DNA of 33,081 nucleotides from Segatella oulorum JCM 14966 (GTDB lineage Bacteria > Bacteroidota > Bacteroidia > Bacteroidales > Bacteroidaceae). The notes below the pieces were generated by a model, which saw only the letters and a program-made list of their open reading frames with translations, did no database searches and was not told where the DNA came from. How positions within the stretch are numbered: position 1 is the first letter of the stretch; every line of letters starts with the position of its first letter. Positions 1-6,333 of this stretch are shown here, piece after piece. Position numbers and translations under genes: made by a program. Location of the stretch: assembly GCF_000613785.1 (NCBI RefSeq), contig NZ_BAJQ01000030.1, positions 1 through 33,081 on the forward strand. The letters are read 5' to 3'.

Positions 1-2
1 CC

Positions 3-86
3 TTGCAACAACTCATTCGGTGGTCAGAATGGGCTTTTACATCGTTGCAACAACGCATTCGGTGGTCAGAACGGGCTTTTTTAAAA
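3..86. repeat. 42-bp tandem repeat array E (two units, cut by window edge)
   Basis: Two adjacent 42-bp units start at 3 and 45. Both open with TTGCAACAAC and contain CATTCGGTGGTCAGAA followed by GGGCTTTT. They differ at a few positions and at their last bases. The array ends about 4 bp from the stop codon of the neighbouring minus-strand DUF4230 gene, so it lies in that gene's 3' flank. More units probably exist outside the window. The sequence is unrelated to the other 42-bp arrays in this window, but the period is the same. Confidence 0.8.
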
Positions 87-89
87 GGG

Positions 90-722
90 TTAAGGGTTGG
101 CAAAGACCACTTTCACGTGTTTGGCACCCATGCTGTGCAGCAGTCCGCCCATTTGCTGCTGGGCATTCTGCTGTGCGAGTTGCAGGTTTTGGCGTGAAAG
201 TGCGCGTTTCAGCATCACGGCGTAGGCCTTGTCATACATGCGCTTGCGGTCGGTTTCTGTCCAGCTGCCCTTTTCGTAGAAAGGCATTGTGCGCGCTTCG
301 TCAATGAAATGAAGATCCAATAGCTTGATGGGTGGCAGCGTGGCGATGAGCGTATCGCGCTTTTGTGTGAGCCAACCTTCGGGCGTTTCCTTGAGGTTGA
401 TGCCCAGACGGAGCGTGCCATAATAGATGCGTGCCAGCTCGCTATCGCCGAAGAAGCCATGCTTGACGGTGTCGATGAGCTCTTCGTCGTTCACTTGAAG
501 AAATTCCCATTCACCGATAGCTTCAATGCGTTTCACTTGCGTGGGCGTAAGGTCGATGTTGCGATTTTCCACGATGGCGAGGCCGGTTCCCTTTAATAAC
601 CGGCTAATGCCCCATAGGATGAGGGCTGCAAGGAGCACAACAGCCAAGACGATATAAACTTTGTTGACGAGACATCGTTGGGCGAAATAGGCGATGCCGC
701 GCGACTTTTTCTTATCTTCCAT
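90..722 (-). CDS. DUF4230 domain-containing membrane-anchored protein
   Basis: A protein of about 210 residues that I assign to the DUF4230 family by its overall pattern; the molecular function of that family is unknown. A single hydrophobic segment at about residues 24-44 follows a short basic N-terminus (MEDKKKSRG), so the bulk of the protein probably lies in the periplasm on a membrane anchor. The C-terminal part is rich in Gln and ends in KVVFANP. I chose the ATG at 722; a TTG at 740 is in frame but lies deeper in the preceding gene. It overlaps the end of the upstream DUF4230 gene by 11 bp, so the two are almost certainly co-transcribed and translationally coupled. No enzymatic motif is visible. 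Confidence 0.8.
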   Translation of the reverse strand: MEDKKKSRGIAYFAQRCLVNKVYIVLAVVLLAALILWGISRLLKGTGLAIVENRNIDLTPTQVKRIEAIGEWEFLQVNDEELIDTVKHGFFGDSELARIYYGTLRLGINLKETPEGWLTQKRDTLIATLPPIKLLDLHFIDEARTMPFYEKGSWTETDRKRMYDKAYAVMLKRALSRQNLQLAQQNAQQQMGGLLHSMGAKHVKVVFANP

Positions 723-1386
723 GTTCGTTGGTTTTATCAATCAGTTGCGGAATGTCTTTGGGTTGCAAGTTGTTGCTGAAGGTGATGGTAATATCTTTCT
801 CTTCGTAGCCTAATTGTTGCAGCATGGGAACGAGCGTGCGGGTGGCGCTGATGCGCGCATATTCTAAGATGTCAGACTTCGCAAGGTCTTGAAGAATCTG
901 CTGTCGCCCTTGCTGTTCGAAATGGGCCAACTCTGCATCGGTGAAGTCGGCGCGCATGAAACTCACGTATTCGCGCACGCTTTTGTGATCGATTTCAGTG
1001 CTGGTGATGACGAGATGTGGATTGGGCAACTTGATGGTGATGCGTTTTCCGTGGCGCTCGATGTTGTCTTCGTTAAAACCTTCGAAGTTGATATAGGCTT
1101 TGATGGTGGCGTCCATGGGGATGGCCACCTTTCGTTTGCTGAAGGGTAGGTTGATGTTGATGTCGGCGTTGAACAATGAACCCTTGATGGTTTTCTGGTC
1201 GTTATGCGTCACAATCTTGTGCACCTGATAGGCCATGGTGTAGAGTCTGGAGCATTGTTGAATGCGGTGCACCAGCATGGGTATCGTGTCGAAGGCCTGT
1301 TGTGTAGGAGCCGTTTCACGTTTGCATCCCGCGATAAATGCAGCGAAGAGTGCTATCGACAAACAAATGATGTTTCTTTTCTTCAT
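712..1386 (-). CDS. DUF4230 domain-containing lipoprotein
   Basis: A 224-residue protein, a second DUF4230-type member paralogous in outline to the overlapping downstream gene. The N-terminus MKKRNIICLSIALFAAFIAG is followed by Cys-21, a typical lipoprotein signal peptide, so the mature protein should be lipid-anchored. The start at 1386 is preferred over an upstream in-frame one because it places the signal peptide at the N-terminus. The body has the predicted beta-rich repressor-like pattern of this family (KVAIPMDATIKAYINFEGF), but no catalytic motif. It is the first gene of a two-gene minus-strand operon, with a promoter candidate about 25 bp upstream. Function unknown; a role in envelope homeostasis is only a guess. 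Confidence 0.8.
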   Translation of the reverse strand: MKKRNIICLSIALFAAFIAGCKRETAPTQQAFDTIPMLVHRIQQCSRLYTMAYQVHKIVTHNDQKTIKGSLFNADININLPFSKRKVAIPMDATIKAYINFEGFNEDNIERHGKRITIKLPNPHLVITSTEIDHKSVREYVSFMRADFTDAELAHFEQQGRQQILQDLAKSDILEYARISATRTLVPMLQQLGYEEKDITITFSNNLQPKDIPQLIDKTNEHGR

Positions 1387-1410
1387 TGATTGACTTGAAA
1401 TAATGTGCTG

Positions 1411-1441
1411 CAAAGTTACTAAAAAAGCTGAAAGTGTGCAA
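1411..1441 (-). promoter_or_regulatory. Bacteroidetes-type promoter for the DUF4230 pair
   Basis: On the minus strand a TAACTTTG -7 box (1411-1418) lies 20 bp from a TTG -33 core (1439-1441). This fits the TTTG/TAnnTTTG consensus of the Bacteroidetes primary sigma factor. Distance to the start codon is about 25 bp. Confidence 0.6.
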
Positions 1442-1512
1442 TGCTCGCGGCAAAACGGCATGGATTACGCGCTAAACCAGCATGGATTGCGGCAATAAAG
1501 CGTATGAATTAC

Positions 1513-1543
1513 TTTGTTTTTTCTACCATTTGCCGTACCTTTG
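1513..1543 (+). promoter_or_regulatory. Bacteroidetes-type promoter
   Basis: TTTG at 1513-1516, 19 bp, then TACCTTTG at 1536-1543: a full match to the Bacteroidetes -33/-7 consensus. It lies 20 bp upstream of the lipoprotein start at 1564, divergent from the DUF4230 promoter. Confidence 0.75.
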
Positions 1544-1563
1544 CAACTGCATTGATACATGAG

Positions 1564-2145
1564 ATGAAAATGAAACACTTGACGGTATGTATTTCCATTG
1601 CCCTGTTCATGGGGAGCCTTGTTGGTTGTGGTGGAAAGAAAGACAACGGCGACATTATCACGAAGAAGCCCGTATTGGTGGTGCATCGCACCATTCAAAA
1701 GACGGGCGACTACGTGCAGCGTCGGGAAGTGAGTTGGCTGGGTAGCCATTACACGGTGGAGGTGAAGCGCATGGCAGACCCTTCTTTGCCTGTTATCAAC
1801 GAGGGCAGCAGCAGATATTACGACAATCGCATCACCATCACGGTAATTCGTGCCGATGGAAGTAAGTTCTTCTCGCGTTCTTTTACGAAAAAAGATTTCT
1901 TAGCCTATGTGGATAAAGCCTATGCCGACGAGGCCTTGGTGGGCATAGTGCTCGACCATGCCGAAGGCGATCACTTGCGTTTTGCGGCCAGCGTGGGCTC
2001 ACCCGACAAGCTGAGCGATGAATATGTGCCGCTGAAGATGACGCTCTCACGCACCGGTGGCGTGTCGATTGCGCGCGACACGCAATTAGACACGGGTAGC
2101 AGCGAGCCTTCAGAAGCTGATTTGAGCGACGAAGAAAGCATTTAA
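1564..2145 (+). CDS. DUF4738-like lipoprotein
   Basis: A 193-residue protein with a lipoprotein signal peptide (MKMKHLTVCISIALFMGSLV then GCGGKK, lipobox Cys at about residue 22). The remaining sequence resembles the DUF4738 family of Bacteroidetes: a central region with RYYDNRITITVIRADGSKFF followed by a KKDFLAYVD motif, then an acidic C-terminus (SEPSEADLSDEES). The function of this family is unknown. The start was chosen at the ATG that puts the signal peptide first; a second ATG two codons on (1570) is equally possible. It is a single-gene unit behind a strong consensus promoter. Family assignment is from memory of the pattern and is the weak point. Confidence 0.65.
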   Translation: MKMKHLTVCISIALFMGSLVGCGGKKDNGDIITKKPVLVVHRTIQKTGDYVQRREVSWLGSHYTVEVKRMADPSLPVINEGSSRYYDNRITITVIRADGSKFFSRSFTKKDFLAYVDKAYADEALVGIVLDHAEGDHLRFAASVGSPDKLSDEYVPLKMTLSRTGGVSIARDTQLDTGSSEPSEADLSDEESI

Positions 2146-2216
2146 CAGCGCCGCTTGGCCGACCATTTCTCTTATGATTTGGCGGCCGGCATTTAACAGG
2201 CATTTTGGGACAAGTA

Positions 2217-2247
2217 TTGGTTTCTTATGTATTTTTTTGTACCTTTG
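2217..2247 (+). promoter_or_regulatory. Promoter for ferritin
   Basis: TTG at 2217-2219, 20 bp, then TACCTTTG at 2240-2247, matching the Bacteroidetes consensus, about 34 bp upstream of the ferritin start. No Fur- or OxyR-type operator could be recognised by eye. Confidence 0.7.
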
Positions 2248-2280
2248 CCGACGGATTTACACTTTAAAATAAAAGGTTTT

Positions 2281-2766
2281 ATGATATCAAGTTCATTAGA
2301 AAAGGCTCTTAACGAGCAGATTGTTTGCGAGATTTATTCCGCAAATCTTTATCTTTCCATGTCGTTCTATTTCGAGAAGGAAGGTTTTAATGGTTTCTCT
2401 ACCTGGATGAAGAAACAGAGTGCAGAAGAGATGGATCATGCTTATCAAATGGCTAATTTCATCATCAAGCGTGGAGGCACAGCTGAAGTCAACACGATTG
2501 ATGCAGTGAAAAAGACTTGGACAAGCCCCCTCAATGCTTTTGAGGATGCTTATGCGCATGAATGTAAAATCAGTGCACGCATCAACGAGCTGTTGAGCCA
2601 AGCACAAAAGGAAGGCGACAATGCCACACAAGATTTCTTGTGGCAGTTTGTGCGTGAGCAAGTCGACGAAGAAGCTACAGCCAGTGGCATTGTGGATCGC
2701 ATCAAGCGCATGGGCGACAGCTCACTCTTCAATTTGGATGAGCAGTATGGCCGTCGTCAGGGCTAA
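2281..2766 (+). CDS. ftnA: Non-haem ferritin
   Basis: A 161-residue ferritin that should assemble into a 24-mer cage, oxidising Fe2+ at its ferroxidase centre and storing it as ferric mineral in the cytoplasm. All ferroxidase ligands of the FtnA type are in register: Glu17, Glu50, His53, Glu94, Gln127 and Glu130. Length and four-helix pattern match bacterial FtnA. I placed the start at MISSSLEKAL because the upstream in-frame extension lacks family similarity and would overlap the promoter. It has its own promoter upstream and a hairpin terminator downstream, so it is monocistronic. In anaerobic Bacteroidales ferritin also protects against oxygen exposure. Confidence 0.95.
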   Translation: MISSSLEKALNEQIVCEIYSANLYLSMSFYFEKEGFNGFSTWMKKQSAEEMDHAYQMANFIIKRGGTAEVNTIDAVKKTWTSPLNAFEDAYAHECKISARINELLSQAQKEGDNATQDFLWQFVREQVDEEATASGIVDRIKRMGDSSLFNLDEQYGRRQG

Positions 2767-2801
2767 TCACAGCAAAGTTGTTTTTTTCATGTAATAAAAC
2801 G

Positions 2802-2838
2802 AACTGGTGCATGCTCATGGTGGCATGTGCCAGTTTTT
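2802..2838 (+). terminator. Rho-independent terminator of ferritin gene
   Basis: A 12-bp stem, AACTGGTGCATG against CATGTGCCAGTT with two G-T pairs, followed by TTTTT. It lies 36 bp after the ferritin stop. Confidence 0.8.
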
Positions 2839-2848
2839 CATTCCAACC

Positions 2849-3443
2849 ATGCCGGATAACGATTTGTACACAACCGTAGTGAGCGATGCTGTAGGCGAAG
2901 GCTTTTATAGCGAGAAGCGCAGCAAGTTCTACGCTTTTGCCCACCATGTGGCGACGCTCGACGAAGTGAAAACGCTGGTGGCATCCTATCGGCAGAAATA
3001 CTACGATGCGCGCCATTGTTGCTATGCTTATGTGTTGGGGCCTGACGGAGCGCTTTTCCGTGCCAATGACGATGGTGAGCCGAGTTCAACAGCGGGCAAA
3101 CCCATTTTAGCAGATTCATGCCCGGCAACTTACGGATGTTCTTGTGGTGGTGGTGCGCTATTATGGCGGCATCAATCTCGGCACGGGCGGGCTGATTGTG
3201 GCCTATCGTGAGGCGGCGGCCGATGCCCTATCGCATATCGCATGGGTTGAGAAGCAGGTGGAAGAGACCATCGACTATGAGTTCACCTATCCGATGATGA
3301 ATGGCGTGATGCATTTAATCAAAGAACTCAATGCCACAATCGTCAGTCAGGAATTCGACAATGTTTGTAAAGTCTCGTTGCGCATCCGCCAACGCGATGC
3401 CCAATTACTGCGCAGCCGTTTGGCCCAGCTGTCATTCCAATGA
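2849..3443 (+). pseudogene. yigZ: YigZ/IMPACT family protein, frameshifted
   Basis: The reading frame from 2849 encodes the N-terminal half of a YigZ/IMPACT protein (KRSKFYAFAHHV, then DDGEPSSTAGKPIL). It derails near 3110, and the rest continues in another frame (QIHARQLTDV, then VVVVRYYGGINLGTGGLI) to a stop at 3441-3443. Joined, it gives about 198 residues, the usual family length. Restoring TTAGGCCAG where the sequence reads TTAGCAG gives the expected PILGQI, so two doublets (GG and CC) appear shortened. The parts on both sides are otherwise intact, so I read this as a sequence error or a very recent mutation. The family has an unsettled role, linked to translation and stress signalling. 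The start sits only 11 bp after the ferritin terminator, and no separate promoter is visible. Confidence 0.8.
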
Positions 3444-3515
3444 CGCAACCTATAATGTCTGTTAAATATCCATGTTTGCCGTGGCCTTTTGGGATAGGTT
3501 CTCGTGCTTTTTTAT

Positions 3516-3523
3516 TAAATTTG
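3516..3523 (+). promoter_or_regulatory. -7 box of tRNA-Ser promoter
   Basis: TAAATTTG matches the Bacteroidetes -7 consensus and ends 12 bp before the tRNA. The -33 region is weak: the nearest TTTG, at 3488-3491, is 24 bp away. Confidence 0.5.
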
Positions 3524-3535
3524 CATTCGCGAAAA

Positions 3536-3626
3536 GGAAGATTGGCAGAGTGACCGAATGCGCTGGACTCGAAATCCGGTATACGCCTTTCGCGTATCGG
3601 GGGTTTGAATCCCTCATCTTCCGCCA
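3536..3626 (+). tRNA. tRNA-Ser (anticodon CGA)
   Basis: Acceptor stem GGAAGAT (3536-3542) pairs with ATCTTCC (3616-3622), followed by discriminator G and an encoded CCA (3624-3626). The anticodon stem-loop CTGGA-CTCGAAA-TCCGG gives anticodon CGA at 3570-3572, reading UCG serine codons. The long variable arm (TATACGCCTTTCGCGTA) is the class II feature expected of tRNA-Ser, and the T arm with GTTTGAATC is present. Confidence 0.97.
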
Positions 3627-3644
3627 CAGATTAATATAAATTGC

Positions 3645-3686
3645 GACCTACAGTGAATTGGCTTTCCGATGCTGTAGGTCTTTTTT
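3645..3686 (+). terminator. Terminator downstream of tRNA-Ser
   Basis: A perfect 9-bp stem, GACCTACAG (3645-3653) against CTGTAGGTC (3672-3680), with an 18-nt loop and six T residues directly after. It separates the tRNA from the MarR-family gene. Confidence 0.85.
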
Positions 3687-3706
3687 AAATCAAACAGGAT
3701 ACGAAA

Positions 3707-4168
3707 ATGGCAACAGAACAGTTAAAGTTGAGCAATCAGGTTTGTTTCCGTCTATACAGTGTGAGCAGGCTCGTCATTCAGGCCTATCGCCCGTTGTTAG
3801 ACCGCTTGGGCATCACCTATCCGCAATATCTGGTGCTCATGGTGCTGTGGGAAAACGACCATCTGTTGGTGAACGACATTGCGCACCGCCTGATGTTGGA
3901 AACCAACACGGTGACACCGTTGATGCAGCGCATGGAACGGATGGGCTTGCTGGTGCGCAGACGCGGAAAGAGCGATGGCCGGCAGCGCATTGTTTCGTTG
4001 ACCAAAAAGGGTAGGGAGATGGAGCATGCGGCGCGCGACATTCCGCAACAGTTAGCCGCCGGCTTGAGCAGTTGTGGCATTCCGGTGGAACATGTGTTGG
4101 GGCTCGTGCCCGTTTTAGACCAGATTATTGAGGGGTTGTATCCCCACGAAGCACCGAAAGCAGAGTAG
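3707..4168 (+). CDS. OhrR-like MarR family transcriptional regulator (2-Cys type)
   Basis: A 153-residue winged-helix repressor of the MarR superfamily, closest to the OhrR organic-hydroperoxide sensor group. The N-terminus LSNQVCFRLYSVSRL carries the reactive-cysteine position (Cys13), followed by YRPLLDRLGITYPQYLVLM. The recognition helix region ETNTVTPLMQRMERMGLL is followed by the wing RRRGKSDGRQR. A second cysteine, Cys123, is positioned like the resolving cysteine of 2-Cys OhrR proteins, so disulfide-based sensing is plausible. OhrR normally controls an adjacent ohr peroxidase gene; none is present here, so its target must be elsewhere. A GGA-containing RBS precedes the ATG at 3707. A strong hairpin terminator follows the gene. 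Confidence 0.85.
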   Translation: MATEQLKLSNQVCFRLYSVSRLVIQAYRPLLDRLGITYPQYLVLMVLWENDHLLVNDIAHRLMLETNTVTPLMQRMERMGLLVRRRGKSDGRQRIVSLTKKGREMEHAARDIPQQLAAGLSSCGIPVEHVLGLVPVLDQIIEGLYPHEAPKAE

Positions 4169-4204
4169 CTTTTCCTCGGTGTAGCCTTGAAGGCAGATGC
4201 GTGT

Positions 4205-4247
4205 AGGGCACAATGGCAGTTGATTGTCGTTGTGCCCTTTGCTTTTG
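4205..4247 (+). terminator. Terminator of the MarR-family gene
   Basis: A perfect 9-bp stem, AGGGCACAA (4205-4213) against TTGTGCCCT (4230-4238), followed by the T-rich tract TTGCTTTTGTT. It lies 37 bp past the stop codon. Confidence 0.75.
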
Positions 4248-4340
4248 TTCCTGCTTTTCTTTTGGATACAGCAAACGGCGCTGCCTGCTTGCATCAGCCT
4301 CTTGCCATTGGTAGAAGCATCCGTTTTTGCCGCCATTTTG

Positions 4341-4876
4341 CATGTTTGTGCAGCGGCGAGCCCCTCGCCACGACTATACACTTATGTTTGTGCAGCGGCG
4401 AGCACCTCGCCACGACTATTCACTCATGTTTGTGCAGCGGCGAGCACCTCGCCACGACTATACACTCATGTTTGTGACGCGGCGAACTGTTCTCCACGAC
4501 TATACACTCATGTTTGTGATGCGGAAAACTATTCGCCACGACTATACACTCATGTTTATGACGCGGCGAACTATTCGCCACGACTATACACTCATGTTTG
4601 TGACGCGGCGAACTATTCGCTACGACTATACACTCATGTTTATGATGCGGCGAGCTATTCGCCGCGACTATACACTTATGTTTATGACGCGGCAAACTAT
4701 TCGCCACGACTATACATTTATATTTGTGACGTGGCAAACTATTCTCCGCAACTATACACTTATGTTTGTGACGCGGCAAACTATTCGCCACGACTATACA
4801 TTTATATTTGTGACGTGGCAAACTATTCTCCGCAACTATACACTTATGTTTGTGACGTGGTGAACTATTCTCCGGC
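4341..4876. repeat. 42-bp tandem repeat array A, copy 1 (13 units, each with a hairpin)
   Basis: Thirteen units at an exact 42-bp spacing; their hairpin cores start at 4355, 4397, 4439 and so on to 4859. The consensus unit joins TATACACTCATGTTTGTGAC to GCGGCGAACTATTCGCCACGAC. Each unit holds an inverted repeat GGCGAA-CTA-TTCGCC. The first three units read GGCGAG-CAC/CCC-CTCGCC instead, so both arms changed together, which suggests selection for the paired structure. Later units carry single mismatches. Because 42 is a multiple of three, several frames on both strands stay open as 14-residue repeats; I do not think they are genes, since none has a ribosome-binding site or a recognisable product. 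A homologous array lies at 28056-28406. Confidence 0.95.
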
Positions 4877-4907
4877 AATCTTATAACATAAAACCATACG
4901 AGAAATG

Positions 4908-5187
4908 GTAGGGGCGGCGCCTGTGTGCCCGCCCGAACGTCCGCGCAGCGGCGTTTCCATCCGCAAAGGGCACGTCCCAATCCACAAAAGCAGCATTTCC
5001 ATCCGCAAAGGGCACATCCTCACCCGCAAAGGAGGCATTTCCATCCGCAAAGGGTACATCCTCACCCGCAAAGGAGGCGTTTCCATTCATAAACGATGCA
5101 TGCTCACACCAAAATATGTTTGTGCATTACGCCGATGGATGCGCCCTCATGGGGCGATGCGGTCGGGCACACAGGCACCGACCATAC
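4908..5187. repeat. Dispersed inverted-repeat-bounded element, copy 1 (expanded form)
   Basis: The left end, GTAGGGGCGGCGCCTGTG continuing through TGCCCGCCC (4908-4934), is matched in inverted orientation by a degenerate right end at 5161-5187 (GGTCGGGCACACAGGCACCG then ACCATAC). Between them lie a four-unit 42-bp array (B) and a small hairpin, CGCCC-TCAT-GGGCG, near 5143-5156. The 31 bp separating array A from the left end are conserved in the copy at 28440. No transposase is encoded, so if this moved it is non-autonomous. No clear target-site duplication was seen. Confidence 0.8.
4950..5095. repeat. 42-bp tandem repeat array B (four units made of two 21-bp halves)
   Basis: The motif TTTCCAT recurs at 4954, 4996, 5038 and 5080, exactly 42 bp apart. 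Each full unit consists of two related 21-bp halves, one containing CATTTCCATCCGCAAAGGG and the other CATCCTCACCCGCAAAGGAG, both sharing CCGCAAAGG. The array lies inside the inverted-repeat element. The minimal element copy at 17734 has only one partial unit here. Confidence 0.85.
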
Positions 5188-5213
5188 CAGCCTCCATCAA
5201 ACCCTTCTACCAC

Positions 5214-5305
5214 GCAACCTTTCTCGTTTTTGTCCGTCGGCAGAGCCTCTTCCGGCAACCTTTTCTCGTTTTAATCTGTCGTCGAGCGCCTCTCCGGCAA
5301 GGTTG
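5214..5305. repeat. 41/42-bp direct repeat D (about 2.2 units)
   Basis: GCAACCTTT-type starts at 5214, 5255 and 5297 are 41 and 42 bp apart. Units share GCAACCTTT, CTCGTTTT, GTCGGCAGAGCCTCT-like sequence and CTCCGGCAA. It directly follows the right end of the inverted-repeat element, as the related sequence does at 28744-28790. From here to about 5460 I see no gene: the DNA is AT-richer and holds only the tRNA terminator described next. Confidence 0.65.
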
Positions 5306-5460
5306 TGTAATTTCAACTGTGTCATACTATAAGTTACACAACTTTATATCCGTTCGGCTATATTTTTGTTTTAAGAACTCTGCAAAGTGGCGTTTGCATA
5401 ATTCGTGCTTCCGCAAAGTTGTTTGTGTATCTACACATACTCCGAGAAGAAGAAGTGATA

Positions 5461-5499
5461 CAAAACAAAAGTATCATAGCTCCTTGAAGTTATGATACT
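5461..5499 (-). terminator. Terminator of the tRNA-Asp pair
   Basis: A perfect 9-bp inverted repeat, AGTATCATA (5470-5478) and TATGATACT (5491-5499). Read on the minus strand it is followed by TTTTGTTTTG, so it terminates transcription coming from the tRNA genes. Confidence 0.75.
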
Positions 5500-5547
5500 C
5501 ACGATTTTCTTTGGAAATCCCTGATGCTATTTTCAGAGTACTTAAAG

Positions 5548-5621
5548 CGGTGCGTACGAGACTCGAACTCGTGACCTCCTGCGTGACAGGCAGGCATTCT
5601 AACCAACTGAACTAACGCACC
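5548..5621 (-). tRNA. tRNA-Asp (anticodon GTC), second of two
   Basis: On the minus strand the 5' end GGTGCGT pairs with ACGCACC near the 3' end. The D arm TTCAGTTGGTTAGAA, anticodon stem-loop CCTGC-CTGTCAC-GCAGG (anticodon GTC) and T arm ACGAG-TTCGAGT-CTCGT are all intact. CCA is not encoded. It is identical to the copy 98 bp upstream. Confidence 0.97.
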
Positions 5622-5645
5622 AAAAAGTGCAATGAGAATGAGTTG

Positions 5646-5719
5646 CGGTGCGTACGAGACTCGAACTCGTGACCTCCTGCGTGACAGGCAGGCATTCTAA
5701 CCAACTGAACTAACGCACC
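5646..5719 (-). tRNA. tRNA-Asp (anticodon GTC), first of two
   Basis: Same 74-nt sequence as the neighbouring copy, with acceptor pair GGTGCGT/ACGCACC, anticodon GTC and T arm with GTTCGAGTC. CCA is not encoded. It is the promoter-proximal member of a two-tRNA transcript. Confidence 0.97.
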
Positions 5720-5754
5720 AAAAAGATTTGGGAACTCATTCTGAATTGCGGTTG

Positions 5755-5785
5755 CAAAGGTAGTATAATATTTTATTCCTCCAAA
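5755..5785 (-). promoter_or_regulatory. Promoter for the tRNA-Asp pair
   Basis: On the minus strand TTTG (5782-5785), 19 bp, then TACCTTTG (5755-5762), a full consensus match. It lies about 36 bp upstream of the first tRNA and just beyond the acetyltransferase end, giving the tRNAs independent expression. Confidence 0.75.
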
Positions 5786-5805
5786 ACTTTTATTACATTT
5801 TTTTC

Positions 5806-6310
5806 TAAAAAAAAGTTGCATGAGTAGGGCGTTCTGATAGCCTTTGTCTGTGTGGAGCCACTGTTGCAATGTTGCATGGTTTTGAAATCCTTGTTTCAAT
5901 AGTAAATGGCAGCAAGCAATGTTCGTTTCGGCAACGATTGCATAGATTTGATGCAAGTGGAGGGTTGTTGTGGCATAGGCGATGAGGTGTTGTAGCGCTA
6001 AGGTGCCCCATCCTTGATATTGATAGTCTTTCTTGATGGTAATTCCTAATTCGGCCCTGTTGTGTTGCGGATTGAAATTGACGAGGTCAATAAGACCAAT
6101 GGTGTAATGGCTTTCTGTTTCAATGATGAGCCTCACCTGCTTGTCAGTATAAATATCGGCCGAAGCTTGTGCAATGTAGTCGTGGAGGACATAGCGCGAG
6201 TAGGGCACATTGGTGGTGCCGATAGGCCAAAGGTCGGTGTCATTTTCTATTTCGTAGAGCAACTCTAAATCTTCGGGTTCCATCGCCCTGAGTTTAACTT
6301 GTTTCATCAT
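5806..6310 (-). CDS. GNAT family N-acetyltransferase
   Basis: A GNAT acyltransferase of about 168 residues, using acetyl-CoA to acylate an amine (small molecule or protein N-terminus; substrate unknown). The fold signature is clear: RAMEPEDLELLYEIEND at the start, IGLIDLVNFNPQHNRAELGI as beta-4, then the acetyl-CoA loop YQGWGTLALQHLIAYA, and NIACCHLLLKQGF near the C-terminus. As written the frame does not stop where the family should. It runs through an A8/T8 run (5807-5814) and on into the tRNA-Asp gene to 5612. One extra base in that run gives a stop right after LLMQLFF, which I take as the true end. Last gene of a five-gene minus-strand operon, 23 bp after the glycosyltransferase. Confidence 0.8.
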
Positions 6311-6333
6311 GCAGTCTTTATTTTAGTGCAACA

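Noticed and set aside
4341..4876. CRISPR array
   Set aside because: The 42-bp units are repeated in full with no unique spacers between them, and there are no cas genes in the window.
4224..4980. Repeat proteins encoded on either strand across array A
   Set aside because: Frames stay open only because the period is a multiple of three. There is no ribosome-binding site, start or family match, and hairpin covariation explains the changes better.
4881..5090. Minus-strand 14-residue repeat peptide (VPFADGNASFAG type) over array B
   Set aside because: It exists only as an open frame of the 42-bp array, is absent in the minimal element copy, and has no translation signal.
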